Part shown: one piece after another, positions 25,843-33,999 of the stretch
Numbering within the stretch: position 1 is the first letter of the stretch
How the letters are laid out: each line of letters begins with the position of its first letter
Assembly: GCA_002290555.1 (NCBI GenBank)
Contig: NEUK01000069.1
Location: 1-42,058, forward strand
Length of the DNA stretch: 42,058 bases
Direction: 5' to 3'
From: Spartobacteria bacterium AMD-G4
Lineage (GTDB): Bacteria > Verrucomicrobiota > Verrucomicrobiia > Chthoniobacterales > Terrimicrobiaceae
Position numbers and translations under genes: made by a program
The notes under the pieces: generated by a model
What the model was told of the DNA's origin: nothing
The model's database searches: none
Seen by the model: only the letters and a program-made list of their open reading frames with translations

Positions 25843-27870
25843 TCAGGCGGGCAACCTGAGATCAAAAGAAAAATGCGTCTCGCTGGGGCGGCGGCAGGGC
25901 CCTGTGATTTGAGGGTGTGTTGTTCCCAGAAGAAGTTTTTTGAAGCGCACAGCCTCCTGCTCGAGGGTATAGGCGCGTTTGCCGTCGGGGCCCTCGATCT
26001 CGAGTAGGAGAGGGAATTGCACGGGCATTCCCGGATGGAGCGAGGGATTCAACGCCGACCGGCGGCAACGCAAGCCGGAAAGGCGGATTCCATTTTCCCA
26101 TTCGCAAAGAGGCAACTCACGGCCATTGACACGAAGCGTGTGTGAGTTGGCGAAGCTCTCTGGAGCTGCAAATTCCAGTCGCTCCATGGATGTATCCACA
26201 AAGCGGCTTGTATTCCCTCCATCGATGGGCGTTTCACAAAGCAGCGGCCAACTCTCCAGGCCCCGCCTCACACAGAGCCCGTCAGCGGTTCTCAGCAAAT
26301 ACGGAAATCTCCACTCATGGATGGCACGGAATATTTTCGTGTTGAAGACAAATCCCCCGTCGCGCAACGAATCCAAAACCGACTCAAAATCGGCCCACAG
26401 AACCGCAGGGAGAAGAAATCGATCGTGGAGGGAATCTGAAAAATCACGCAATGGTGAGGTAAAAGGATTTTTGAGCAGATGCGCGGCGAGCGTTCTCCAG
26501 AGCAGCGCGACGGATGACGACCAATCCGCGCTGGGCAGCGATTCCAAGGCGCGGAATTCGACCAGCCCGCGCGTGCCTCCTGGAAAGTGAACATTCCAAA
26601 ATTTATCGAAGCTGATTTCCGAACGATGGGTATTGCCCGAAGTGTCGCTGTGCAGGTGGATGAGCGCTCCGGCCATGGCGAGGCGGTGATCCTCCCCGGT
26701 CGGCAAGCCTTCAAGCCAGGCGTAGGCCATTTCCAAATCCCAGAGGCTTTTTGCAGATTCATCCGGCCTGGGCGCCTGCGAGGATGCCCCCACATAGCGA
26801 CCGGTGAAAAGATAAGCGAGACTGGGGTGGTGTTGCCAGAAGCGCAGGATAGAAACCAGCCAACCCGGGCGGGTGAAAAAGGGATGATCCTTATCTGTGG
26901 AAGCGCCCCCCAAAAGGACATGGTGACCGCCTCCAGTGCCTTCGGGATAACCCGAGGCGGCAATCTTCCAAGTGCGCAATCCGACCGACTCCTGTGCAAT
27001 CTCAATGCGCTGGAGCCACAGATCGTATTCCTGCCATGTTCTGCAGGCCGGAAGGTTGATTTCAAGGACTCCTGGATCCGCAGCGAGTGTCAAGACGGTC
27101 CAAAGATTAAGCGTGTCCTCTGGAACATAACCGGCAAAACGAACAGCCCGCCCGCGAGCCAAGGCGGAATCAACCTCGGTGAGAAGCGCCATCCAAGCCT
27201 CTTGGAGGAGTGGCGGTAAAAAGATTTCGATCATTCCATCGCATACTTGTGCCGTGATCGCGCGCCGTGCGGCATCAGTATCCAGCAAGTGCATGGGCAA
27301 CCGCAGGCCGGCAGGCCCCTCCGCACCCGTGAGCTCGGCACCACGCGGAAATTTCCACTTCGGAGAAGTCCATTTCCGCCCATCGCCATCGATCGGCAGA
27401 ACGAATGCAGGAGAGCTCGGGCTAAGCGGGTCATGAAGCTTGACTGGCTTGCGACGGATTCGAAGGCCCTCGCCGAGTCTTGACAGGAAGGCCTCGGCAT
27501 CCCTCGGCATAGCTTTCTTGGAGGATTCATGAGGCTGCGTGAGAGGCATGCCATCCTTGGAGGAAACAAGGTGCACCGCCCACCTTGGATTGACCTCACC
27601 AGGATAGGTCTTGCCGGGAGCAAAAAGGGTCAAGGTGCCGGGCAAACATTGTTTAACCAGCGCGGCGGCCAATTTTCTCGCGTATGCGAGCTTTTCCGCT
27701 CCCGCTGCTGCGAAATTCCATTCCGCACCAACAGGATTCAGAGGCAGACAAGTGGGCTCGGCCCCCATCGTGAGAACGACTCCGTTCTCGCTGAGGACTT
27801 CTTCCACTCGTTTGGAGAGCTGTCTTTCAGATATATTTTTCTGCACCCCAGTTTGTCGTGCTGTAGCCAT
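25843..27870 (-). CDS. DUF2126 family protein (putative amidoligase-like)
   Basis: A 675-residue protein. Family hallmarks: FAPGKTYPGEVNPRWAVHL near residue 85, LDTDAARRAITAQ, GYPEGTGGGHHVLLGG, and then RPGWLVSILRFWQHHPSLAYLF with GRYVGASSQAPRPDE. This is the DUF2126 (COG4196) region, normally the C-terminal part of a protein of about 1100 residues with an N-terminal transglutaminase domain. Here it stands alone, and the usual partners (transglutaminase, circularly permuted ATP-grasp and alpha-E proteins) are not in the window. An amide-bond role is suggested by the family context only. ATG at 27870; no ribosome binding site is seen. Confidence 0.8.
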   Translation of the reverse strand: MATARQTGVQKNISERQLSKRVEEVLSENGVVLTMGAEPTCLPLNPVGAEWNFAAAGAEKLAYARKLAAALVKQCLPGTLTLFAPGKTYPGEVNPRWAVHLVSSKDGMPLTQPHESSKKAMPRDAEAFLSRLGEGLRIRRKPVKLHDPLSPSSPAFVLPIDGDGRKWTSPKWKFPRGAELTGAEGPAGLRLPMHLLDTDAARRAITAQVCDGMIEIFLPPLLQEAWMALLTEVDSALARGRAVRFAGYVPEDTLNLWTVLTLAADPGVLEINLPACRTWQEYDLWLQRIEIAQESVGLRTWKIAASGYPEGTGGGHHVLLGGASTDKDHPFFTRPGWLVSILRFWQHHPSLAYLFTGRYVGASSQAPRPDESAKSLWDLEMAYAWLEGLPTGEDHRLAMAGALIHLHSDTSGNTHRSEISFDKFWNVHFPGGTRGLVEFRALESLPSADWSSSVALLWRTLAAHLLKNPFTSPLRDFSDSLHDRFLLPAVLWADFESVLDSLRDGGFVFNTKIFRAIHEWRFPYLLRTADGLCVRRGLESWPLLCETPIDGGNTSRFVDTSMERLEFAAPESFANSHTLRVNGRELPLCEWENGIRLSGLRCRRSALNPSLHPGMPVQFPLLLEIEGPDGKRAYTLEQEAVRFKKLLLGTTHPQITGPCRRPSETHFSFDLRLPA

Positions 27871-27933
27871 CGTTCCCTAATGCGTGGTTATAGAGAAAAG
27901 ACCTTGTTGGAAAAGAGGATTTTTCCAATTGTG

Positions 27934-27974
27934 CAAAAACAAGAGTGCCCATGGAGTTTCCTCCACGGGCACCT
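27934..27974 (-). terminator. Terminator downstream of rplC
   Basis: On the minus strand GGTGCCCGTGGAG pairs with CTCCATGGGCAC (one mismatch) across a short AAA-containing loop, followed by TCTTGTTTTTG. It lies about 40 nt after the rplC stop and ends the rpsJ-rplC transcript. Confidence 0.8.
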
Positions 27975-28011
27975 TGCTATGAAACCCCCGAACCAACTCC
28001 GGGAAATGGAA

Positions 28012-28653
28012 TTACTTTTTGACAGACTTTTTCTTGGAAGGACGAACGACCACAAACGATCCGATGGCTCCAGGAATCGCCCCGGCTACCACGAGGACGC
28101 CTTCTTCTCCGCGCACTTGGAGAATGCGGAGGTTCTGAACGGTGACGCGTTCGTCGCCCATGTGACCTGGCATGCCCATGTTTTTCCACACGCGACCAGG
28201 TGTCGAGCGGTTACCGATGGCACCGTTACGACGATGCATTGTGGAACCGTGGCTGGCCGGTTGACCGGCAAAGTTGTGCCTTTTGATGGTTCCTTGGAAA
28301 CCCTTGCCCTTGGACTGTCCAATGATGTCCACGAATTGCCCAACTTCAAAATTGGTCACTGGAAGCGGGGCCGCCTCCGGTGCAGCTTCGCCATCCGCGA
28401 GACGAAACTCACGAATGAAGCGCTTGGGAGTGGATGAGGACTTGGCGAAGTGGCCGATCATAGCCTTGCCAACGCGCTGGGGCTTTTGCTCCCCGTATCC
28501 GACTTGAACGGCGGTGTAGCCGTCGTTTTCAGTATTCTTGACCTGAAGAATGTGATTGCCGCCCGCTTCGATGACGGTGGCTGGTGAGATACGACCCTTT
28601 TCATCATAGATGCGGGTCATACCGAGTTTTTTACCGAGAAGTCCGATGCTCAT
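28012..28653 (-). CDS. rplC: 50S ribosomal protein L3
   Basis: A 213-residue L3 protein, one of the first to bind 23S rRNA near the peptidyl transferase centre. It begins IGLLGKKLGMTRIYDEKG. The central signature GKGFQGTIKRHNFAGQPASHGST and the loop RRNGAIGNRSTPGRVWKNMGMPGHMG are clear. A Lys-rich end (SKKKSVKK) follows. It lies 9 nt after rpsJ. Downstream a terminator replaces the expected rplD-rplW-rplB genes. Confidence 0.98.
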   Translation of the reverse strand: MSIGLLGKKLGMTRIYDEKGRISPATVIEAGGNHILQVKNTENDGYTAVQVGYGEQKPQRVGKAMIGHFAKSSSTPKRFIREFRLADGEAAPEAAPLPVTNFEVGQFVDIIGQSKGKGFQGTIKRHNFAGQPASHGSTMHRRNGAIGNRSTPGRVWKNMGMPGHMGDERVTVQNLRILQVRGEEGVLVVAGAIPGAIGSFVVVRPSKKKSVKK

Positions 28654-28662
28654 GGCTTTGAA

Positions 28663-28980
28663 TTAGATTTTGATTGTGATGTCTACGCCGGCTGGAAGGT
28701 TGAGCTTGCGAAGCTCGTCCACAGTCTTCGAGGTGGGCTCGACAATATCGAGAAGGCGTTTGTGGGTGCGGATCTCAAATTGTTCCATTGATTTTTTGTC
28801 AACGTGTGGGGAGCGGTTGACTGTGAAGCGCTCGATGCGTGTGGGAAGCGGTATCGGGCCGGTAACTTTGGAGCCGGTGCGCTTGGCCGTTTCGACGATT
28901 TCCGATGCTGAGGCATCAAGGATACGATAGTCGAACGCCTTGAGGCGAATCCGGATTTTCTGACTGTTTTGTGCTGCCAT
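28663..28980 (-). CDS. rpsJ: 30S ribosomal protein S10 / NusE
   Basis: A 105-residue S10, a part of the 30S head that also serves as NusE in antitermination. [54 protein letters not shown] and [16 protein letters not shown] are diagnostic. The ATG at 28980 begins the family N-terminus; a longer in-frame extension is discarded. rplC follows after 9 nt. No tuf or fusA lies upstream; a glycosyltransferase gene on the same strand ends 129 nt before it. Confidence 0.98.
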   Translation of the reverse strand: MAAQNSQKIRIRLKAFDYRILDASASEIVETAKRTGSKVTGPIPLPTRIERFTVNRSPHVDKKSMEQFEIRTHKRLLDIVEPTSKTVDELRKLNLPAGVDITIKI

Positions 28981-29109
28981 GGTAATAAAGAGCGATTGAG
29001 GATTTTTCTTAAGCCCCCAGATCAGCGGGAGGGACACCTTAAGGATTGGTGATATTATGGCAAGTAGTTTTTCAGTGAATAATACGTGCAATCCAGCGAT
29101 GTTGGGTAC

Positions 29110-30321
29110 TCATCCAGAGACATCAAGGTTTGCGGCCTTCGCAAGCGCGATACCAAAACCCGGCAGTCTGGATTCGATATCCCACCAAGAGGGCGCACCG
29201 GCGAGTTTGCAAGGGTCTGCAAGGTGGATTTGAACAGCCCTCGACACGCTACCTGCAAAAAGATCGATGGTGTGCTTCTCAAGTTCCTCATTGAAATAGA
29301 GAGTGTTGATACGGGCATCGGCTGCGTAGAAAGGCAACAGGCCCCGCGCGGAGCGGCGGTATTCTTCGACGAGCGCAGAAAATGGGTTCTCGCCAGGGGT
29401 GGCAATTGCCGCAGCGGCTGTGCGCAAGAGACAGAGAGCGACATCGCATGCCATTTTATTCAGGCCAGTCTCCGGATTGCCCTCGGAAAGACTCTGGTGC
29501 TTGTGGTCGTAACTCTCAGCAATATCGACCTGACAGATTTTATGCACGGGAGCGACGCGGAAAATATCAGCCATCATACCGGTCTCGACGCCCCAGTCAG
29601 AGGGAAACCGGACCGATTCCGCGACGCTCCGATGAAGACAAACCTCGCCGCTGATCGGGTAACGGAAAAACTGGAGCGGCCCGAGCGTTTGGGCAAAGCC
29701 CTTGATATGCTGCATCGCCTGAAGAAGTGGCGTGATGAGGAGCCTCATGACACGGCCATTCAGTTGCATGGAGAAACGGGCGCTGAACCCCTTGCTGACA
29801 TGGAATGCCATTGCGGGATGGAGCACGGGAAAGCAGAGGCGAACGAGTAATTCGCGCCGGTAATTCAGTATGTCGCAGTCGTGAATAGCCACGGCGCAAG
29901 CAGGTGTGTTGGCGAGTATGTGGCCGATGCACAAACGCATATTCCGCCCCTTGCCCATCGGCCCTGGCTCGAGGCCCGCCTTTTCGAGATCGGCGCGAAG
30001 GGCCGTGATGCGCGGACCTTCATTCCATAAAATTGTGAGGTGCTGGGGGAGGATGGAAAAAATGCGGCGTGCCAAGTCGAAGTCCGATGGATCGGCTCCA
30101 TCTAGGCCGACAGTGACATAGCCAAGGAAGCGGGCGTCCCGAAGTTCCTCGATGATGGCGCCCAAGGCGGGGGATTTCAAATCCCTGGCATGGCATGGAA
30201 GCACGAGCGCGAGCGGAGAGGCTGGCGCAAGCGTGTTCAGCTCTTCCTCAAGGCGCAGGTAATCCGGATTCCCGAGGCGATGGAGCGTCGCAATAGTGCC
30301 GTGCTGGTAGAAATCGGCCAT
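29110..30321 (-). CDS. GT-A glycosyltransferase, glucosyl-3-phosphoglycerate synthase-like
   Basis: A 403-residue protein resembling the GT81-type family that includes glucosyl-3-phosphoglycerate synthases. It begins MADFYQHGTIATLHRLG. Then come a nucleotide-binding GT-A half with GKGRNMRLCIGH, the metal motif HDCDILNY, FPVLHPAMAFHVSKGF, the conserved FPSDWGVETG segment, and CQVDIAESYDHKHQSLS. If correct it would make glucosylglycerate, a compatible solute, from an NDP-sugar and 3-phosphoglycerate. No phosphatase partner is seen. The ATG at 30321 leaves a 68-nt divergent promoter region to the neighbouring glycosyltransferase; a longer N-terminus would overlap that gene. Confidence 0.7.
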   Translation of the reverse strand: MADFYQHGTIATLHRLGNPDYLRLEEELNTLAPASPLALVLPCHARDLKSPALGAIIEELRDARFLGYVTVGLDGADPSDFDLARRIFSILPQHLTILWNEGPRITALRADLEKAGLEPGPMGKGRNMRLCIGHILANTPACAVAIHDCDILNYRRELLVRLCFPVLHPAMAFHVSKGFSARFSMQLNGRVMRLLITPLLQAMQHIKGFAQTLGPLQFFRYPISGEVCLHRSVAESVRFPSDWGVETGMMADIFRVAPVHKICQVDIAESYDHKHQSLSEGNPETGLNKMACDVALCLLRTAAAAIATPGENPFSALVEEYRRSARGLLPFYAADARINTLYFNEELEKHTIDLFAGSVSRAVQIHLADPCKLAGAPSWWDIESRLPGFGIALAKAANLDVSG

Positions 30322-30389
30322 AAAAACAACCACCACTTTTGCGGGCGGAGAGGCATTGAGCAAGCCCGGGGAACTGCTACCCTGCGCCG

Positions 30390-31925
30390 ATGGACGCGGC
30401 AGGCCATTCATTCGATCACTTGGTGGTGGTTCACTACCACTGGCGTCCCGGCGGCGTCCGGAGGGTTGTGGAGTTGACCTTGCCCGCCATTGTGGCCGCA
30501 ACGCCCTCGCTCAAACGAGTCACACTGCTCAGCGGCAGCTCACCTCATGAGCGCCCAGAGATTGGCCCGCTGGGATTGCCCACGGCTTTCATCCACGAGC
30601 CCGCCTGCGATTACTTTTCAGGCCAACAAGACGATCCACAGGCCATCTCCCGAAAAATCCGGAAGGCCCTCTCGCTGGCCATACCGGAGAGCGACTCCTC
30701 TCGCACTCTGATTTGGTTTCAAAATCCAGCCCTGGCCCGAAATCCGATTCTTTGCCGCGAGATCGCCGATTTTTCGCGAATGACAGGCGCGGCGCTGATC
30801 TTGCACCACCACGATTTTTGGTGCGCCGGTCGCTGGGCGCGCTGGAACGAACTCCAGCGATGTGGCTGTCCAGATCTCTCCAGCGCCGCCGATGTCCTCT
30901 TCGCCTCGGGCACGCGCTCCGTGCATGCGGGGATCAATTTGCAGGATTTCCGCATCCTCGAACGGTTTTTTCCGGAGAGAGCGTTTCATCTGGCCAATCC
31001 GGTCGATCACACCCCTCCAGCGCGGCAAGCGGATATCGACACCGCCCGCGCATGGGCCGCCAAGGAACTCAAAAGCGATGCTCCACTTTGGATTTTTCCA
31101 TCGAGATTTCTGCGTCGAAAAAACTTTTTAGAAGCCGCCCTCATAACCCGCTGGCTGAGACCAGAGGCCATTTTAGCCACCACCTCGGGCCAATTTTCGC
31201 CAGACGAAGCCAACTACGCAAGCGACATCAAGGACGCCGCTAAAAGGGGTGGCTGGCGTGTTCATTTTGGATTGCTCGACAAGCCCGGCGCGCCACGCGT
31301 GGGTAATGTCTTTTGCATAGCCGAGGCTGTTGTGCACACCTCGGTGCAGGAGGGATTCGGCATGGGTTTCGTGGAGGCCGCAGCTGTCGGCACTCCACTC
31401 ATCGCCAAGAGCATTCCATCCGTCATGCCCGACCTTTCCGCCCTGGGATTTGATTTTCCTCAACTCTACGACGACCTCCACATTGCACCGGGACTTTTTG
31501 ATGCGGTCGCCGAAAGCGGCAGGCAGGCAGAACTTGCGAATTCGGCAAGAAATTCGCTTCCCGGACCATTTCAAAACCTCTTCCAACCGCTCCGGTTTGA
31601 TGCCTCCATCCCGATTCCCTTCAGCCGACTGACCCGGCGAGGGCAACTCGAAGTGCTTTCCCACGAAGTCGCGAAAAGTTGGGACATGTGCAAAGCCCTT
31701 AATCCTTGTTTCGAGAAATGGCTCCATGCCCGTCTCAGCCCCACTCCATGGCCCGATCAACCGGTTCGATCTCCACAACGATATGCCGAGGATTTTTTGA
31801 AAATCGCCTCGTCCATACCACGAAGCCCGATCGACCACTCCCTCAACGCGAAGCATGCACAAATGGAATTTGCAAAGCGTGCGCTTGCGCCAGATTCCAT
31901 ATTCCCAATCCAGCTTGAAGTGTAG
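30390..31925 (+). CDS. GT4-like glycosyltransferase (GT-B fold)
   Basis: A 511-residue protein. The N-terminal Rossmann half begins LVVVHYHWRPGGVRRVVELTLPAIVA, the GG loop of GT4 enzymes. The second half has WIFPSRFLRRKNFLEA and the donor-binding element TSVQEGFGMGFVEAAAVGTPLIAKSIPS with the conserved EGFG...E. A C-terminal extension of about 130 residues has no match that I recognise. The acceptor is unknown. It is divergent from the GpgS-like gene, which may point to a joint product, perhaps a glycosylated glycerate. It converges with the DCC gene 3 nt away. Confidence 0.75.
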   Translation: MDAAGHSFDHLVVVHYHWRPGGVRRVVELTLPAIVAATPSLKRVTLLSGSSPHERPEIGPLGLPTAFIHEPACDYFSGQQDDPQAISRKIRKALSLAIPESDSSRTLIWFQNPALARNPILCREIADFSRMTGAALILHHHDFWCAGRWARWNELQRCGCPDLSSAADVLFASGTRSVHAGINLQDFRILERFFPERAFHLANPVDHTPPARQADIDTARAWAAKELKSDAPLWIFPSRFLRRKNFLEAALITRWLRPEAILATTSGQFSPDEANYASDIKDAAKRGGWRVHFGLLDKPGAPRVGNVFCIAEAVVHTSVQEGFGMGFVEAAAVGTPLIAKSIPSVMPDLSALGFDFPQLYDDLHIAPGLFDAVAESGRQAELANSARNSLPGPFQNLFQPLRFDASIPIPFSRLTRRGQLEVLSHEVAKSWDMCKALNPCFEKWLHARLSPTPWPDQPVRSPQRYAEDFLKIASSIPRSPIDHSLNAKHAQMEFAKRALAPDSIFPIQLEV

Positions 31926-31928
31926 GCC

Positions 31929-32318
31929 TCAGAGTTTTTTGGTCAGGAAGGAAAAAAACGCCCGATGCTCGGCAACAAGGCGATAGGAGGCCTCGAAAAA
32001 CGCACGTGTGATTGCGCTTCGTCGGTAAGCGAGGCTGATCAGTCGAACAAATCTGCTATGTGGTGCAGTAACTTCCAACACAGCCTCGGCGCCCGAGCAT
32101 CGCGAACCATCGGAGCGGATCAACTGAACAGCACGCTCAAACTCACTTGGGGGTATTTCAGGGAAAAAGCGCGCCGCTTCCGCCGAAGGAAGATATTCCA
32201 CCAAGTCACCGGTCATTCCACGCCAGCGACCGATCCATTTGCCACAGAAACCACAGTCGCCATCGTATACCATCACAGGTTTATCAAATCGAAGGGGGGA
32301 TTGGTCTTCTTGCTTCAT
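31929..32318 (-). CDS. DCC family thiol-disulfide oxidoreductase (DUF393)
   Basis: A 129-residue protein. It carries the family motif VMVYDGDCGFCGKW with the CxxC pair Cys22/Cys25, then a middle part with YLPSAEA and a C-terminal helical part (LISLAYRRSAITRAFFEASYRLVAEHR). Members are predicted thioredoxin-like; the physiological substrate is unknown. The ATG at 32318 is chosen because upstream codons cross the divergent peptidoglycan-binding gene. Confidence 0.85.
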   Translation of the reverse strand: MKQEDQSPLRFDKPVMVYDGDCGFCGKWIGRWRGMTGDLVEYLPSAEAARFFPEIPPSEFERAVQLIRSDGSRCSGAEAVLEVTAPHSRFVRLISLAYRRSAITRAFFEASYRLVAEHRAFFSFLTKKL

Positions 32319-32339
32319 CTTTGGGTTGCTTTCCGTGAA

Positions 32340-32864
32340 ATGATACGCGCAATGTCGATGGACTCGGTGAAATTTATTCTTTTGCTCCTCATTCTTTGCG
32401 CTGCCCCGTTGCAAGCGGAGGAAGTGGTGCGCGCAGCCCAGACGAAACTTGCCACCCTCGGATACTACAAAGCCCGTGTGGACGGTTCCTCTGGCAGCAT
32501 GACCAGTGCAGCAATCCGGAGATTTCAACTTGCCGAGAAACTCAAGGTGACAGGATCTCTCAACCAGCAGACGCTCGACGCGCTCGGAGTCAAGACACCT
32601 CCACCCGCTCCGGAATACTCGAAAATCAGCGCGCTTTTCGAGGGCGGTCCCCTCTCGGGCAAGGACTCCGCCGCGCAAGTTGAAGCAATTCGCCATGTGC
32701 AGCGTTTACTTGCCGAGTCAGGCTTCTACGCCGGACCGCACAATGGCCTTCCAAGCGCCACGCTCACCAGTTCAATCAGGGAATGGCAGATCGCCAACGG
32801 CCTGCGTCAAACCGGAAAACTCGATACCCGAACCCTCGAGGGGCTTGGGGTGGCCGGAAATTGA
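32340..32864 (+). CDS. Exported peptidoglycan-binding protein with two PG_binding_1 repeats
   Basis: A 174-residue protein. A signal peptide (SVKFILLLLILCAAPLQA) is followed by two peptidoglycan-binding repeats: VRAAQTKLATLGYYKARVDGSSGSMTSAAIRRFQ and IRHVQRLLAESGFYAGPHNGLPSATLTSSIREWQ, each ending in an LxxLGV-type turn. It is likely periplasmic and wall-associated. ATG at 32340, 32352 or 32358 could start it; it is 21 nt from the divergent DCC gene. DUF309 and L,D-transpeptidase genes follow closely on the same strand, suggesting a cell-wall cluster. Confidence 0.85.
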   Translation: MIRAMSMDSVKFILLLLILCAAPLQAEEVVRAAQTKLATLGYYKARVDGSSGSMTSAAIRRFQLAEKLKVTGSLNQQTLDALGVKTPPPAPEYSKISALFEGGPLSGKDSAAQVEAIRHVQRLLAESGFYAGPHNGLPSATLTSSIREWQIANGLRQTGKLDTRTLEGLGVAGN

Positions 32865-32868
32865 GTCC

Positions 32869-33339
32869 ATGTCCAAGCACAGCCGCATCTCAGCCTTTGT
32901 TCAATCTCTTGAAGCCTCCAGCGGCAGTGATTTACATCCCTGCTATGCTGGATATTTCGAGTGTTTCAACCGAGGTGACTACTACGAGGCGCACGACGTT
33001 CTGGAACACCTCTGGCTGGAATGCCGAGACGAAAACCACCTCTACTTCAAGGGTCTGATTCAGGTTGCAGGAGCGTTTGTGCATTTGAAAAAACACTACG
33101 CCAGACCAGAGCATCCGACCGATGGCAGAAGGCTGCATCCCGCATCAAGGCTCCTTGCGCTGGGGGTCAAAAATATTTCTCCTTTTGGTCCTCTTCACAT
33201 GGGTCTCAATGTCAGAGCCGTGTGCGAACTTTGCATGGACTGGAAGGAAAGAATCGCGACATTCGAGTATCTCATCAATCCTTGGGACCCCGCCGGAGCG
33301 CCACGCTTGCAGCTTGAAAAAACGCAGCCGCAAGCTTGA
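32869..33339 (+). CDS. DUF309 domain protein
   Basis: A 156-residue protein with the DUF309 core: PCYAGYFECFNRGDYYEAHDVLEHLWLEC followed by YFKGLIQVAGAFVHLKKH. The acidic/His residues in E-A-H-D...E-H suggest an all-helical fold that might bind metal. The function is unknown. It starts 4 nt after the peptidoglycan-binding gene (TGA-N4-ATG), so the two are probably co-transcribed. Confidence 0.88.
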   Translation: MSKHSRISAFVQSLEASSGSDLHPCYAGYFECFNRGDYYEAHDVLEHLWLECRDENHLYFKGLIQVAGAFVHLKKHYARPEHPTDGRRLHPASRLLALGVKNISPFGPLHMGLNVRAVCELCMDWKERIATFEYLINPWDPAGAPRLQLEKTQPQA

Positions 33340-33375
33340 CGACCGCGCGCTTTGTCGCTTGAAAGCGTGAAGTTC

Positions 33376-33999
33376 ATGAAGAAATCCACTCTCCACAGTT
33401 TGGTGGCTGCTATCGCGGCCACGGCAATGCTCGGCCTCACGGGATGCGAAACGGCAAGAATAGCGTTCCATTCCCACTCGTTCAAATTCGACCCGCCGGA
33501 TAGAACCCCAAAAAATCCCTCCGCAGTGAAAGTAAAAATCAGCACCGGCGCTCAGAGGTTGTATGTAGTCGAGGGAAACGAAGTTCTGATCGCCACGCCC
33601 GTGACTGTGGGCAAAGCCGCCAGCCCGACCCCGCAGGGTGACTTTACCATTTACTCGAAGCAGGCCCACCGACGCAGGGTCAGCCAACCCGACGCCGGCT
33701 ATCCGATGACTTATTGGATGGAATTTAAGCCAGCCTACGGCATCCACTGGGGTTTCATGAAGCCATCGCCCTCCACACTTGGCTGCGTGCGCATGCCGCT
33801 GATTGCCGCCAAGGAAGTTTTCGCCATTGTTCCAAAAGGCGCCCCGCTGAACATCGCGAAGAGCCAGCCTTGGGATGACACCATCGGCAAAAATCTTCCG
33901 ACGCTCGATGATGGCCCGCTTCCCAATCCTCCGAAATCCTACCTCCACAGCCCGCAGGTCTTCAGCGACGCTGCTAAGGGCAAGATGTGGCATTTCTAA
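33376..33999 (+). CDS. L,D-transpeptidase (YkuD), lipoprotein
   Basis: A 207-residue protein. A signal peptide with lipobox LTGC (cleaved before Cys near residue 24) predicts a membrane-anchored periplasmic protein. The YkuD domain runs from about residue 50: VKVKISTGAQRLYVVEG, TPQGDFTIYSK and YGIHWGFM, then the active site STLGCVRM, with catalytic Cys and Arg. The usual S-H-G-C is S-T-L-G-C here, so the His normally before Gly is replaced by Leu. It would cross-link peptidoglycan or attach proteins. The stop overlaps the convergent M20 gene by 4 nt. Confidence 0.88.
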   Translation: MKKSTLHSLVAAIAATAMLGLTGCETARIAFHSHSFKFDPPDRTPKNPSAVKVKISTGAQRLYVVEGNEVLIATPVTVGKAASPTPQGDFTIYSKQAHRRRVSQPDAGYPMTYWMEFKPAYGIHWGFMKPSPSTLGCVRMPLIAAKEVFAIVPKGAPLNIAKSQPWDDTIGKNLPTLDDGPLPNPPKSYLHSPQVFSDAAKGKMWHF

